Shown here: one piece after another, positions 43,401-55,566 of the stretch
How positions within the stretch are numbered: the stretch's first letter is position 1
How the letters are laid out: every line of letters starts with the position of its first letter
Assembly: GCF_022376445.1 (NCBI RefSeq)
Contig: NW_025954996.1
Location: 124,001 to 188,000, forward strand
DNA: 64,000 nt
Direction: 5' to 3'
DNA from: Fomitopsis serialis
Lineage: Eukaryota; Basidiomycota; Agaricomycetes; Polyporales; Fomitopsidaceae
The notes under the pieces: model-generated
Told to the model about the DNA's origin: nothing
The model's database searches: none
The model's input: only the letters and a program-made list of their open reading frames with translations
Translations under genes and position numbers: made by a program

Positions 43401-46400
43401 GTTCGTCTTCAGCGGTTCCTTGCAGGTTACCAACGCCAGACTACCCGCAAGCTTCTGCGCCATCAAGTGACCAGCTTTGCGCATCTTCTCCTCGTTGGAC
43501 TCAGTCGCAAAATCCTTCGCTACGAGTTCCCGTGTCGAGATGCCCGCGATGGTGACAGAGCGCTCAACGACGGGCAGGATGATCTGCAGTTTCTTTTCAA
43601 TCAATATCGGTCCGCAACTTGAGAAGGGGCGCATTCTTACCTCTCGCACTGCACGGTCAACTGCCATTTGCACAGCTCGCTTGAACGATTGATTGGTATT
43701 CAGGGGCTGGAGGTGAGGACTGATCTGCACAAGCGGCAAGAGGCTCGACAAGATGTTCTCGATGTGCGCTCCCAGGGCGCGCTGCGACTCAGAAGGACTC
43801 GTCGGTCCGAGCAAAGCCATCTGCGATTCACTGCCTTGCAAGCCCCCGTAGTCGCCCATCGGCAGGGAATCGATCCCCACGTAGTTCGGCAAGCCGGAGC
43901 CTGTCAAGGTGTCCGCCAACGGTCGGTTCCGCAAAATGGTAGTCGCTTGCACTGCGTCGAGATCGATGTCCAATGCCTTGCATAGCAGCTCGATCTCGAA
44001 CTTGAGAATTGACTTCAGCTCGGCGAAGTGGTACAACTCGGCGAGAAGGCTGATAACAGCCATTAACCACGGATTAGGTGGCTTGAACACCTTCGAAGCT
44101 GCACACGGCTCCAAGGTCTTGCAGACGAACGGAATGGCGACTGTGAGCCTGCCATGTTCGTAGCCCTCGATCAACAGGTCTTTGAACGACAAGTTCTTGT
44201 GTTTTATAGGACGGTCGCGGGCGAGTGTGATCTTCCCAAGCCAGCTCCCCACGTTTTTCAAGACAGCTCTCTCAGAGCTCGAGTTCAGCGTCTTCTCTGA
44301 GTTCAGCATCGCAGCGGACTTGACGAACGTCTCATTGAGGACGAAGCGGAACAACAGCGGAGCGTCCAACGCGTCTAGGAAGCGTAGATAGAGCTGGTGG
44401 TTGTTCGGCTCCGTGCTCACACGCTGGTCGACGAGGTAGTTTGCGAACCACCACGAGAATTGCTCCCTAAAGTGTTCCTGCATCTCCAACAGCTTTGAGT
44501 CGAAGTTCGACGGCGCCAGGTTGTTGACAATGAAGAGAATCCTGTCGGATACCTCTTCCGTCGGATGGTCGAGCTCTTCTTCAACTGGGTCGGGCTGGAT
44601 AGCGTTGAACACAGGCGGAGGCTCCACGGCAGGCCCTGTCCCGAGTCGCAGATCAATGCTGCTCGAGTGTTCGCCCGCATTGGCAATGGCACGATGTATG
44701 GCCGCGGCCAGGTCCGGCCTCGCCTCCAACAGATGTGGGATCTTGAGGAGCGCCTGGCAGAGCGGCTGCCACTCTGCCAATCGGGACTCGAACCTCGACA
44801 ATGCCTGGATACCGAACTTGAAGAGATTCGTCTCAGGAGCACAGTTCAGCGCGTCCACCACGTAGCGTATGGCGATGCCGAGAGGGATGTAGTCCACGAG
44901 TTGGTACTGGATAAGGGAGCCGAAGAGGTAGCCCGTCATGGCGAGCTCGCGCGGCGGGTAGAACGACTGGAAGAACTTGTACTCGTCGAAGAGGAAGTGG
45001 AGCATACATGAGAAGATCTCGTGGTCGCGCGAATTCGTCGACTCCTTGTTCCTCTGCAACAGCGCGATTACGTCGTCGATGCTGATCTGCTCGTCGTACA
45101 TCTGCTTGTAGATCCCGTCGACCTCAGCCTCGATCTCCGCGGAATAGCTGACCACCGAGATGCCTGGCTCTGCGTCGGACCCCGGAACAAGATTCATGAG
45201 CCGCGGGTGAATCTGGAGACACGCGTTGCGGACGTCGAGGCAGTAGTCGACGTCGCTCTCGCGCATGATGTTGGAGCTGTTTCGCAGAACACGGAGGAAG
45301 ATCGTGATAGTCTGCGGACTGAGGGGCATTGTGCGGTGATCGACAGCGGGGTCCGAGATACGCGTCGCCTTCTCACTCTCCATCTTGATGTCAAGGAAGG
45401 CGATCACAGCGTGAAGGAACTCGGCACCGTGATTGGTGACATTGTCGGCGAGCCACTTGTCGAGGTTGAGGTATTCTCGACGGGAGGCGAGGGCAGCAAC
45501 ATCGAGCGCAAAGGTGAAAGGCCGAACCTCGAGAAGCGAATCCAGTATCTGGGTGACGTCAGCGTCGTTGTTTCAGTCTAATGGACAATGCAACAACGCA
45601 CCTTGAGGTCCTGGGCGACGTCAAGTATCCTTGTGATATTGAGCGGGCTCTCTTCGTAAAAGTCCCGGAACGCATTCGTGAGGTACGTCGGCTCGATCTG
45701 CCAGATTCTCATGAACACCAGCTGGTGGTTCGGATGTCCGGCAAGGAAAAGCGCCAATAGCCGCTGAGTATAGTCCACCCGGATCTCGCCCCAGTTGGCG
45801 TTCTAACTCTATAGTTAGCTCCATTGTCAACACGGAGGAGTGGTGATGACGTACCGGAGCCTGTAGAAGACCCATATGCACCAGCTCCGCGCTGATTTTG
45901 ACGGCCTTGTCCAACATCTCTCTGACAAAGTTCCTCACGTCCGCAGAGTCTGAGTCTGACAGCCTCACGAGAACTTCAAACAGGTCGAGCGAGTTCCAGG
46001 TATGCCCCTGCACATTGGCAGCCAGAGACTTGATGGTCGGACTGGCATTGGCAACGTCGTCGACCGTTACAATTCTGTGCCCGGGCAAGGTGACAAAGTT
46101 GAACGTGTCTGCGGGAAGGGACAGAAGCGCGTCGAGCAAGCGCAACTGGTACAAAGGGTTCAACCATGTTTGCCAGAAGCCAGTGACGGCGTGCGGATCG
46201 GCTTCTCGAGGCGAGTTCTGAAGGATGGCGATCAACAGCTTCAACGTCGCGGTGTCGACGCCCTGGCGGTCAGGCATGTCAAACCCTTTGATCACCCCTG
46301 CCCAGTCAAGAACGACATCCTAGCGGACGATCAGCAGCCACAATGACATACCGGTCAGTTCGGACTTACAAAGCTATCGAGCGCCTTGACGAATGAACCC

Positions 46401-47428
46401 ACGTCTGGGAGCACCGTTCCTTCCGACGCGAGACGGGCCACACTCTGCATCCACTCTACCACTTGCGCATTCTGCGGCGGGTTCGCGGTGGAGATGTTGA
46501 AGCGCACCAACAGCGCACGCACGACAGCAGGATCCGCGGTGATCTCGGCGCCCAACTGCACCAACGCCTGCACCAGGGTAGTCCCGGCCGGCAAGCTGCA
46601 CACGAAGACATGAGCCATTCAACGCAAACGGCACGCAGGCAGTATCATACCTGAGTTCCGGGAAAATGCGCTGCAACATGGGACAAACGGTCTCTGAGCC
46701 GTACTTGGCCATGGCAGCGGTTATGAGAGCCTGTCGTTGCACCGCGTCCAATACCGGGGCGTCTATTGGAGGCTCCGACAGCAAGTTCGTCAACAGCTTT
46801 GCAAGCTGACCGGGAGACAGGTCGGCGTGGTCGAAGGACGGATGCTGGCATATAGCCATCACAGCGTCCTCAAAATCCGTGCGGATGATGTTGGCTGCTT
46901 GCACCGCGAGGTCTCTGCGCGTTTGTCCTGCGACGATCGAGGACACGAGCACGAGTCTCTCGAGTGGCTGCAAACCGACGCGGTCTACGAACCTTGCCAA
47001 ATCGAACGCACGGAAGACGTCCCCTTCGCCCTTATCTATCCCATCTCGGAAGCGGTCAGCAAGGGTTGGGTCGCGTGCAAGGCGTTGGGTTTCCTGCGCG
47101 AGGAGGCGGAATGTGAGGGCGGTCGAATTGTCGAAGGGGGTCGGAGTGGGGGCATTGGTGAGTCGGCTGGTAGAGTGGACGATGAGACGGCGGATGAAAT
47201 GCAAGTACGTGTCGACACCGTGCTGCTCGGAGAGCTGGACAATGTAACGCGTCGCAGGGAAGCCGAGAACCCATCAACACCGAAAACTGAGCAGTCTACA
47301 AGTGCACTCACGGAGCGTATCTCCTGCTGGTTCCTCTCGAAATTCTCCTCCGTCAAAGTCGAGAGTAGAAAGACGATCTGAGCCTTGACGATGGTGTGGA
47401 TGTTGGGAGGATTGGCAGAGTTGTCCAT
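40462..47428 (-). CDS. NOT1: CCR4-NOT complex scaffold subunit NOT1
   Basis: The central scaffold of the CCR4-NOT deadenylase, which shortens mRNA poly(A) tails in the cytoplasm. Start MDNSANPPNIHTIVKAQIVFLL and TYLHFIRRLIV. One uninterrupted frame of about 1,000 codons (42321-45407) contains MPLSPQTITIFLRVLRNSS, FEIELLCKALDIDL and MRPFSSCGPILIEKK, with spans corresponding to the MIF4G-like, CAF1-binding and DUF3819/CAF40-binding regions of the family. The C-terminal NOT1 superfamily block has [50 protein letters not shown] and FWNQEFIRVAPEV, with the stop at 40462. About 7 kb with few introns; no frame breaks. Spacing and length match fungal NOT1 (about 2,100 residues). Confidence 0.95.
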
Positions 47429-47663
47429 GGCTGGAGTGCGGACGCGAGTCGAAGCCTCGGTCGAGCGGCGCCCGACACCGCCACCGCTGGAAGCCGTTTT
47501 GAAGATGAGAGAAGGAGCAGAGAAGAGAATCGAGGTGCACGATGCACCGACGCCGTCCTGGACGGTGAGCACGCTGCAATGTCCGTTCTACTCTGCAACG
47601 CGCGCGCCATTTGAAGCGCCGACCGAAATTGGGTGGCGTCGTGAGCACGTGAGCGCCCGACGT

Positions 47664-47679
47664 AAGTACTTAAGTACTT
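47664..47679. promoter_or_regulatory. 16-bp perfect palindrome upstream of NOT1
   Basis: AAGTACTTAAGTACTT reads identically on both strands and can also be seen as a direct repeat of AAGTACTT. It lies about 235 bp upstream of the NOT1 ATG, so it could be a dimeric factor-binding site; function is inferred only. Confidence 0.4.
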
Positions 47680-47960
47680 GTGACATTCAGACTCTGTAAC
47701 CTACATGTTTCGAGGGGAGGAGCCTGCTCTCCTTAATTCAACTCAAGAGTACCAAACGCCCGACTGATAGTTTTATTTATTTGGGAATGCAAAAAACAGC
47801 CTCATAGGAATCTACATGAGTCGGCCGGTCCGCTCATTTCGTTTGCTCTTCACTAGTACTGCCAAGTCCGGATCCTTCAACCTTCAAGCAGCTTCAAGTT
47901 CCGCCTTCTGTCGCCCGACTTACTCCTTCGCCGCTCACGCCTATCGATCAACTTCTGCCT

Positions 47961-47979
47961 ATGATGATGATGATGATGA
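47961..47979 (+). repeat. (ATG)6 microsatellite
   Basis: Six perfect ATG units in intergenic sequence. No coding frame is associated. Confidence 0.9.
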
Positions 47980-48437
47980 ACTCAGCATTTATTAACCGCA
48001 ACAACAACTTCTGCCTAGCCGCAATGTGCATGTACAATTCGCTACATCTGCTTACGTTGTTCTTGTCCTTGTCGTTGCCATTTCCGCCTCAATAATGCCA
48101 GACATCTGCTGCCCCTGTCATCAGACCTGAGGGTGCCCTGGACGTCGTGAGCATATACATCTCATAGATAACAGACTAACACAAGCAGCCCGGAGCATAG
48201 CGTCAGTGCTTACAGCCGTCGGCGACATCTTCCTGACATACTGTACGCATCTGACAAGTACAGTAGTCATGCATCGGAGCGTACAATGTACATGTTGCAC
48301 TATTAACCTCAGCAACGGTACGGATGGCCGCCACCATGTCATTCAACACGAGTGCACCCGAACACTAACTCGAATCGAACAGTACTTGACTCACGAGCTA
48401 TATAAATACACATGCGACTGCAGTCCGACCTCCCAGC

Positions 48438-50502
48438 TCAGCCCCGATACACCCTGAACAAGACGAACGTGCAAAACGCCAGCAGGGCGGCGAACACGTA
48501 AAACACTCTGCCCTCCTTGTCCTCGTCGCCCTGCGAGAGCGCGTTGCGCAGGGGCAGAAAGACGAGCCCGACGAGGAAGTTCGCGATCCCTGGGGTACCG
48601 GTCAGCGCGCACGATGGGACAGGCGAAGATACGGCAGGGACGTACAGTTGAGCGATAGGCCGACGGAGGAGAGCGCGGAGACGGCCTAGGAGTGGTGGAG
48701 GATGATCAGCTGGGGTAACGCTGAGTGCCGCCGGACTGCTTACATGGCTTGGCGAGACCTCTGGGATCATCACGAATGGCACGGGCCCGATACCAACAGC
48801 AAACGACCTATATCACGCGTCAGAATCGACGGGGAATCCTATGCAATACACAGAAGGCGATAGAGACTTACGCGACGAAAGAGATTATTGTGACGCTCGC
48901 GAGGGCGACGAGGCTCGAGTTGAGCCCGAAGCCGACACCGAGCAGGGAGAGGATCGCGCCTCCGGCGGAGACGGACAAGAGCTGTTTCCTGCCGACGCGC
49001 TGGGATAGCCTGCCAATGAGAGGTGGCGCACTCTAAGAGGAAAACCGAGGGCCTACGTCGATGAGAATGATCGGCGCAAATGTCATCAGGAAGTTGACGA
49101 CCGTAATCCCAACCGAAATCCACGGGCCCCAGTCTGGCAAAGCTTTCGAAAGGATGTCGTTGCTGTAGTACAGGACTGACAGGTAGTCCCGCGTGACTTA
49201 GCTCTCAGCGGTGAGTTGATCGGTCAAAACTGTACCTGCATTGACGCCTGCAATCAATGTCAGCACAAGCAGTAATGTCAGAAACTCGCGGTGTGAAGTG
49301 TACCGGAAAGCTGTTGTACGAGCATCGAGAAGCAGACGATGGTGAGGGGCCGGCGCAAGCTGGGCGCCTTCAGCAGCTCAGGCACCGTAATGGCTTCCTC
49401 TTGGTCGTTACGTTCGGGCACCTCGACGACAGGCACGGGTGTGCCAGTATCGTCCTCGACCGCCTCCACGTCGGTGCTCAACAGAGGATCCTGACTGTCG
49501 TAATTTGGTGCTGTTCATATAGTGGTTAGCTCAGTGCGTCCCGTGAAGAAACGCGAAGACATTGACTGTCGGTGCTCCGCATGATTTGTCCGCTCTTCCA
49601 TATTCTCTTCGCCGCCTTGTCTTTCTCGACGAGTAGCCCATTCCGATCGAGCCACGTCGGAGACTCGATCATCCCCCCGCTCACAACGAACTGCACCGCT
49701 GCGAGCGCCGCAGAGAAGAAGAGCACCGTGCGCCAGCGAGTGGGAGTTGCGAGCTGGAGGCCCATGATTTGGGTGATCATGATGCCGACGACGATGGCAA
49801 ATTGGGTCAGGACGCCTGTGAGACAGTCGCATGAGCATTGCAAGGCGGACGTGGTGGTAGGACGCACCCACTGCTCCCCGCTTCTTGGGAGGAGCCAATT
49901 CAGAGAGGTAGATGGGACCGACACAGAGACCAATACCAGCACCGACGCCGGTCAATGTCCTGTCGCATGTTGAGCATCTTCACTCTCGGTTTCTGTGCCT
50001 TGTCGTTCCACGTACCTTCCAAGAATCAATGGCGCCAGCCCTGCAGACACACCCATCAAGGCCGCACCCAGTCCGGTTGCGATCGCGCTGACACGCACCG
50101 CACCTCTGCGGCCCCAGCGGTCCATAACGAGGTTCGCGCCCAAGCTCCCGAGGAGCCCGCCGACGGTGTAAACGGAAGTGACCACGGAGAAGGTCGCGTC
50201 AGTCATGGGGATGCAAGTGGGCATACCCATGTGCGTGGCAGGGCTCGTCTCGTCGAGCGCACGGCATGTGAGGACTGCTTGTATTTGGTTGAGGGAGGAT
50301 ATGTGGAAGCCATACTATGGAACGCGTTATGTTGCTGCGCCATTACTGCGGCTGATGATCCTTACCTAGCGAAGCACGGTCGCAACAATGCAAGGGTAGC
50401 CACTGACTCGATACTCACCTGGAAAGATACTATAAGGACCCATATGCATGCTACCCAGCCGTATGTGGTGAATGCCTGGGGTTCGTGGACGCTGAGAGAC
50501 AT
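48438..50502 (-). CDS. MFS sugar-type transporter
   Basis: Start MSLSVHEPQAFTTYGWVACIWVLIVSFQ, then FHISSLNQIQAVL, the loop motif MDRWGRRGAVRVSA, a glycine-rich helix GVGAGIGLCVGPIYLSELAPPKKRGAVG, VLTQFAIVVGIMITQIMGL, WRTVLFFSAALAAVQFV and SPTWLDRNG (the PESPRW-type site). After an acidic central loop come LLKAPSLRRPLTIVCFSMLVQQLSG and VPFVMIPEVSP, and the gene ends FLVGLVFLPLRNALS...FRVYRG-stop. About 12 helices interrupted by introns. It resembles the vacuolar or plasma-membrane hexose-transporter-like clade (yeast YBR241C/Vps73 type); the substrate is unknown. Divergent from U6 copy 1. Confidence 0.9.
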
Positions 50503-50707
50503 GGCCGAGCCTGAGGATGACGATTCTAAAGCTAAGCTTGAAGCGAAACAACAAAGGACGTTAATCAGGCCTTCCAAATGTTTAGGTAGACCTTTTCCAT
50601 CAGCAAGAACGACTTGCGCAGCCGAGGATGAGGAGGAGGAGGAGGCTGCGGCGTGAGACGCGCCTCAGAGTGTCTGACGCCGACGCGTGGTAGCGCGTAG
50701 TCTAGCG

Positions 50708-50780
50708 TCACATGATGCTCCGCGGGCTGCAGGCAAGACAAGGATCCGTTGCATGTCATTCAGTGCCAACTACTGCAAAT
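50708..50780 (+). promoter_or_regulatory. conserved upstream element of U6 copy 1
   Basis: About 73 bases preceding the RNA start are nearly the same as those before U6 copy 2, including CATGATGCTCCGCGGGCTGCA and GTTGCATGTCATTC. No TATA box is visible at -30. The conservation implies a shared upstream Pol III promoter or a recent duplication of the whole unit. Confidence 0.6.
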
Positions 50781-50804
50781 GTCCCCTTCGGGGTGACATA
50801 CGAA

Positions 50805-50835
<31 letters not shown>

Positions 50836-50900
50836 GGCCCCTGCACAAGGATGACACGCTTTCCCGGAGTGGTAGACCTACGGGTCTCAATATTTATTTT
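50781..50900 (+). ncRNA. U6 spliceosomal snRNA, copy 1
   Basis: Contains the 5' stem-loop (CCCC-TTCG-GGGG), then GGAACGATACAGAGAAGATT with the invariant ACAGAGA box, AGCATGGCCCCTGC with the AGC triad, and GGATGACACGC of the internal stem-loop. The 3' part has an additional hairpin AGACC-TACG-GGTCT (50874-50887) before a T-rich end (TATTTATTTT, 50891-50900) that serves as the Pol III terminator. About 116-120 nt. It pairs with U2 and the 5' splice site in the spliceosome. Confidence 0.95.
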
Positions 50901-51265
50901 GGTCGCGGCTCAGCCCAACGTCGACGTCTCCACCACTTGTCTCGTTGCAGCCGGCGGTGTCATGCCTACTCTGATTATCTTTTGGAGCCCGCCTGCCTGT
51001 CAGACAAGGATATCCTGAGGCACGAAGGTTGAAGGAATTGTCTACGTCTGCTTGGGGAGACTAATTATGAGCCGCGTACGTCGGGGGGGTCGCCTGAGGT
51101 CGCAGTGGTCGCGTCAAACCTTTTGAAAACAGCGCCCAACCCTGTCTCAGCCTCCTTCCTCAACTCATGTCCTCACTGCCATCTCAACTTGCGGAGACTA
51201 GGGCCAACGACGTGAACCCCTTTTTGAGCGCGTAATAACTGAGCTTATCACCGAGCCCGACCGTC
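50901..51265. other. spacer U6 copy 1 / COG4
   Basis: 365 bases, taken to be the COG4 promoter region. No further RNA gene or repeat recognised. Confidence 0.5.
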
Positions 51266-53998
51266 ATGGCGGTGGACACGCTGAAGGCGGAGTCTTCAGC
51301 CGACTCACAACGTCCAGATCCTCATAAATTTACCAAGCTATCCGAAATCCTCTCGTGTCTATCTTCGCTGCAGTCAGAGGAGGCCGAACTCTCCTCTTCG
51401 CTCGCAGAGCTACTTGCATCTCAGGAGCCGGTCATAAATTCCCTCGCACGCCTCCAGTCACTCGGTCCAACATTGAATGAGCTGCATGCAGAAGCCTCTG
51501 TATTCGACCAGACTGTTTCGCGCACAGCAAAGACCGCCGATGAGGTCGGTGGTTTCGTGCGGACCTTGGACGAGGAGATGCGGAGGGTACGAGAAGCTGC
51601 TGAGCGCGTCGGGCAGGTTATGGAGCTGAAGGTCAATTGCATTGCATCTTCGCATATACATAGTGTTGAGCCAGTTGTGCAGAATTCCCTGGGCGCACTC
51701 CGGTCAGCGATGGAAGCGAAGGACTGGGAGTCTGCGACCCGACATTGCTCGCGCGCGATGTCTCTCCCCACCGAGGTCATCTCGGGCATGTTTGCAGAGA
51801 CAGCCGTCGTACGTCCCTTTCCATCGGCGCCGTCGCCAGCCTCTCATAGACTGAGTTCAGCCCACGCCAGAAAGCCATCTGCCTCCGGCGCAGACATTGC
51901 ACGCCGCGCGCGAGGAGCTGCTGGCGATCTTCCGCCGCGAATTCGACAAGGCGAGCGAGTCGCGCGACGCGGCTGCGACGAGCCGGTTCTTCAAGCTCTT
52001 CCCTGCGATTGGGTGGGAGTTGGAGGGGCTGCTGGCATATGCTGCCTTTGTCGTCGATTTAGTACGCGTTCGGGCGCCTGCGTCGGCGAAGAGTGAGTAT
52101 ACGCACGTATGCTATTGACATCCCGCTGACAGACAGTCGCAGCATCGTCCCCGTTATTTTACATCACTGCGCTGACGGCATTGTTTGAGAGCATCGCCAT
52201 GATCGTGGACCAACACCAGCCGATTGTCGAAAAGTACTACGGTCCAGGTAAGATGACGCCAGTCATCGAACGTCTCCTACAGGAGTCGGACCGTGTGGTC
52301 AAGGACATGATTGAGGGTTGGGTGGAGGAGCGCTCGATGCAACGGAAGGTGCGCATATAACCGACTGCTTCGAACCCGCCATATCAAATGTGCCCCCATA
52401 GCTCTCAGATACAAACAGCTCGTCGTCACGAAAGCAGCAGTTGCAGTACGATATTGATGAGGAGGTCGACCCGCGGGAGATCGACAAGGTCCTCAGTGAG
52501 GCAGCGGGGATGAGCGGGCGCTGGAGCCTTTTCCGGAAATTCATGTATGATCGCCTCAAGGTTTGTGTGTCCGACCATATCGTGCGACTGGTGTCTGACT
52601 AACTGTGTCTTAGGATGACTATTCCGATGCAGAAGATGATGGTGAGGAGACTCCTACGGAGAGACCATCCTCCGAGGGCGAAGAGAAACCGCTCCCAGAA
52701 GGCCTCCGTGCCATCGAGTCGTCCGCCTCGAAGCAGTACTTTGAAGACATGCTCACGACGTACTACATCCCCCTCGAATCGTGGTACGCCCGCAGCGCCC
52801 TCGACAAGGCGCATCGCCTCTCCTCCGCGGACCTCCTCGCCTCGCCAGCCGTGACGACTACGCCGGATGACGTGTTCTACATCCTCAAGGCGATTCTGCA
52901 CAGGCTGCTCTCGTGCGGTTCGCTGGCTGCCGTGCAGCGCACGTCCGAGCTTTTGAGGGACATTGTGGATAAGGAGTATACGGGAGTGATCAAGCGGAAG
53001 CTGGACGACGTGTATAGGACAGCGGGGCCTGCTGGGACAAGAGGGGAGAAGGCTGAAAGGGAGAACAGGCTGGCTTTCATCGTGAGTCACGTTTGAAAGT
53101 TCCGCGCTAGCCCTCCGTGATTTATGTGAATGTCATAGGTATTGCTGAACGACCTGGACGTCTCTTCAGGGCACATGGAGCGCTTGGTCAAAGAGCTATC
53201 TGGCTACTCAGTCATCACGCAGTTCTACCTGGATAGTGAGGCCGAGGGAGTCAAAGCCAGCGTAAACTCATTCAACGGCCTCGTCGCAAAATTCCGATCC
53301 GCGCTCAGGGTGAGTTCCGGCGGCCTTCGTCCGTCCCATCCTCGCTTACAGTCCCTTGTGCACAGGCCGGCATCGAGCAACTCTTCAATCAACTCATGCG
53401 CCCGCGACTTCGCACATTCATTTCGGACGTGTACAAGGACGTCTCGTACGTGCTCGACGAGGACGCATATGCGCAGGCGGGCTACAGCGACATCGTGCGG
53501 AAGCGTTTCGTGAAGTCGTGGGAGACGCTGGTGGACGGATACAAGGACACCTTCACCGACAACAACTATCGCCTGCTGTTCGGCCTGGCCCTCGACGTGC
53601 TCGTTCGGCCGTGGGAGCGTTTCGTTTGTACGCTCAGATACAGCGAGGTGAGGGACATCGATTTATGTTTGACGGGCTTATGGCACTGAAGGGCGTGGAC
53701 TCAGCTCGGCGCGATTCGATTCGATCAAGACCTCCGCGCGATCACGTCGTATCTCTCCTCACAAACCGCCTTCGGCGACGTCCGCGAGAAGTTCGTGCGC
53801 CTCCAGCAGATCTCGCAATTGCTCAACCTCGACTCGGTAAGCCATTCACTTTGGTCTCTGCACACCCATAGTGACACGAAACAACGATGCGACATTTTTA
53901 TCTAGGAGGAAGATGCGGATGAATTCTATAACGGCTCCGGGATTGCGTGGCAGCTGGGCGAACAGGAGGCCCGCAATATCGTCGCACTCAGAGTTTGA
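51266..53998 (+). CDS. COG4: conserved oligomeric Golgi complex subunit 4
   Basis: Lobe A subunit of the COG tethering complex for retrograde traffic within the Golgi. Start MAVDTLKAESSADSQRPDPHKFTKLSEIL, then an N-terminal coiled-coil with TLDEEMRRVREAAERVGQVMELK and SLGALRSAMEAKDWESATRHCSRAMSLPTEVI. Next come ARFFKLFP-like and YYGPGKMTPVIERLLQESDRVVKDMI, then DMLTTYYIPLESWYARSALDKAHR and TTPDDVFYILKAILHRLLSCGS. LLNDLDVSSGHMERLVKEL and DNNYRLLFGLALDVLVRPWERFV follow, ending AWQLGEQEARNIVALRV-stop at 53998. About ten short introns; frame intact throughout. Confidence 0.95.
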
Positions 53999-55566
53999 TA
54001 CCATTTCCCCTGATATCATCGGGCTCTGTTGGGCGCGCCCGCTTAAAGCCGAGTACGCTTGCCGGATGGTTTGCAGCGAAGGTTCAAGTGAGCGAATCAA
54101 TTTAGGACATGTCGTATGTGAGCTGTGTAAGGGTAAAGCAGGATCCAGGAAACAGCAGAACTCACGCTTTCCGTGCCATTCGCGGCATTGACAACGGCGC
54201 ACAAGACGCTATAGAAGATTTCATCTTGGAGGAGACTAAAACAGGACTTCCCCTAGGACCCTCCCTGATCCGGTCGGCGAGGTCATATGGCGTTCGTGAG
54301 AGGAAGGTATGGCACTGACATCCTCCGATGACACCGAGGAATACATGGCCGTGTGTTGTATCGGCATCGCTTGCGTCGAAACCGACGTTACCGGTACCGT
54401 CAACTCATCCACACAGGAGTCGAGCTTGGTGAGTCATGTAATGTTGGACCGGATAGCAGTGTGAAGGACACCTTCGACCAAGCGCTTGCGCACGAGCAGC
54501 AGCAATGCAGACGCATACAGTGAGACCTTATCTTCTTCTCAATTCATACGACTTTGTTCCTAACCGAACGACACACAGTGGTGCTCAGCGTCACTTGAGC
54601 ATTTCGACCAGCTCTTATTAAGTCGCTAGCATGAGAAGTGGAAGTATGCGGGGGTAGTCGTTATCCGTTTCTACTCGCGCTCGACGTCACTCGATTGACG
54701 AGGCCATCAAGCTGTAGCTGTCATGTCCGTGTCGAGCACAGACCGTGAAATTGCCGTCTCGGTGCACTCAGGCTTGTCATACTTCAAGAAGGCATTAATA
54801 TTTCATGCGAGCATCGTACATCATGGCCGTTCACTGGCGGTGGTATGGCGGCGCAGGTTCTATAACCAACGGCATCGCAGCCCTTCTTGTTTCTGTTGTC
54901 GGCGGCAGAGACCAGCTGTAGAAGTCCTAGTCATACCGCCGACGCGCAGTGAGCAACTCTTATTTCCATGGTGTCTCTGCGTTCTCTGATCGCCGCAGCT
55001 CTCACTCAGAATTCTCACTTTTGCTTGCCCCAGCGTGGTTTCGTTGGTCAGCCAACGTTAGCCTGGGCTGTGGCTGCGCGAGATAAGGATGGTATGACAT
55101 CTTGTCAAGGTTGGTCTTTATGAGCAACGTTAATTATAGCGGACGAAGGCCCTCGAAGGCGGCTGAGCTTGAATCTAAGTCTCCAGTCGAACGTCGGCAT
55201 CTGGTTGATGCTCAAATGACACGGTCTTGTCAGCAAGTGCGAGAGAGTTAGATGGCTGAGGTCCCCTCGAGTGGCACATCGTGAGGGTGTTCTCCACCTA
55301 GACTGCGGAGATGTGGGGGAGATAGTCCATGCGACTGCTCTCTGGATACATGTCATCCATTGGGCCTTCATTGACACGTTCCTCGCGGCCTTCTACTTGC
55401 CGCATGGGACAACTACCGCGATTTCCAAGGTCAATACGAAGTTTCATATGTAGTTCATATTGCCTCACCTCGATAACGCCTGCGAATCTGCATTCGCATT
55501 TAAGGCTACCTGCACAGTTGGCCTCGATGGTCTCAGCTCCCCCAGAAGAGACTTTCCGAGTAGACA
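53999..55566. other. 1.57-kb region without recognised gene
   Basis: Follows COG4 and precedes the monocarboxylate-type transporter. Open frames (54723-54989 +, 55105-55377 -) are short and lack signal peptides or domains. I see no tRNA, repeat or transposon remnant. It may include the transporter promoter and 5' UTR. Confidence 0.4.

Larger units (their letters stand above)
47429..48437. other. intergenic region upstream of NOT1
   Basis: About 1 kb without a recognised gene. It contains the NOT1 promoter, a 16-bp palindrome at 47664-47679 and an (ATG)6 microsatellite at 47961, both listed separately. The right end is the 3' UTR of the sugar transporter. Confidence 0.5.

Noticed and set aside
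44565..45581. Plus-strand open frames antisense to NOT1
   Set aside because: They are shadows of the long NOT1 coding frame in GC-rich sequence.
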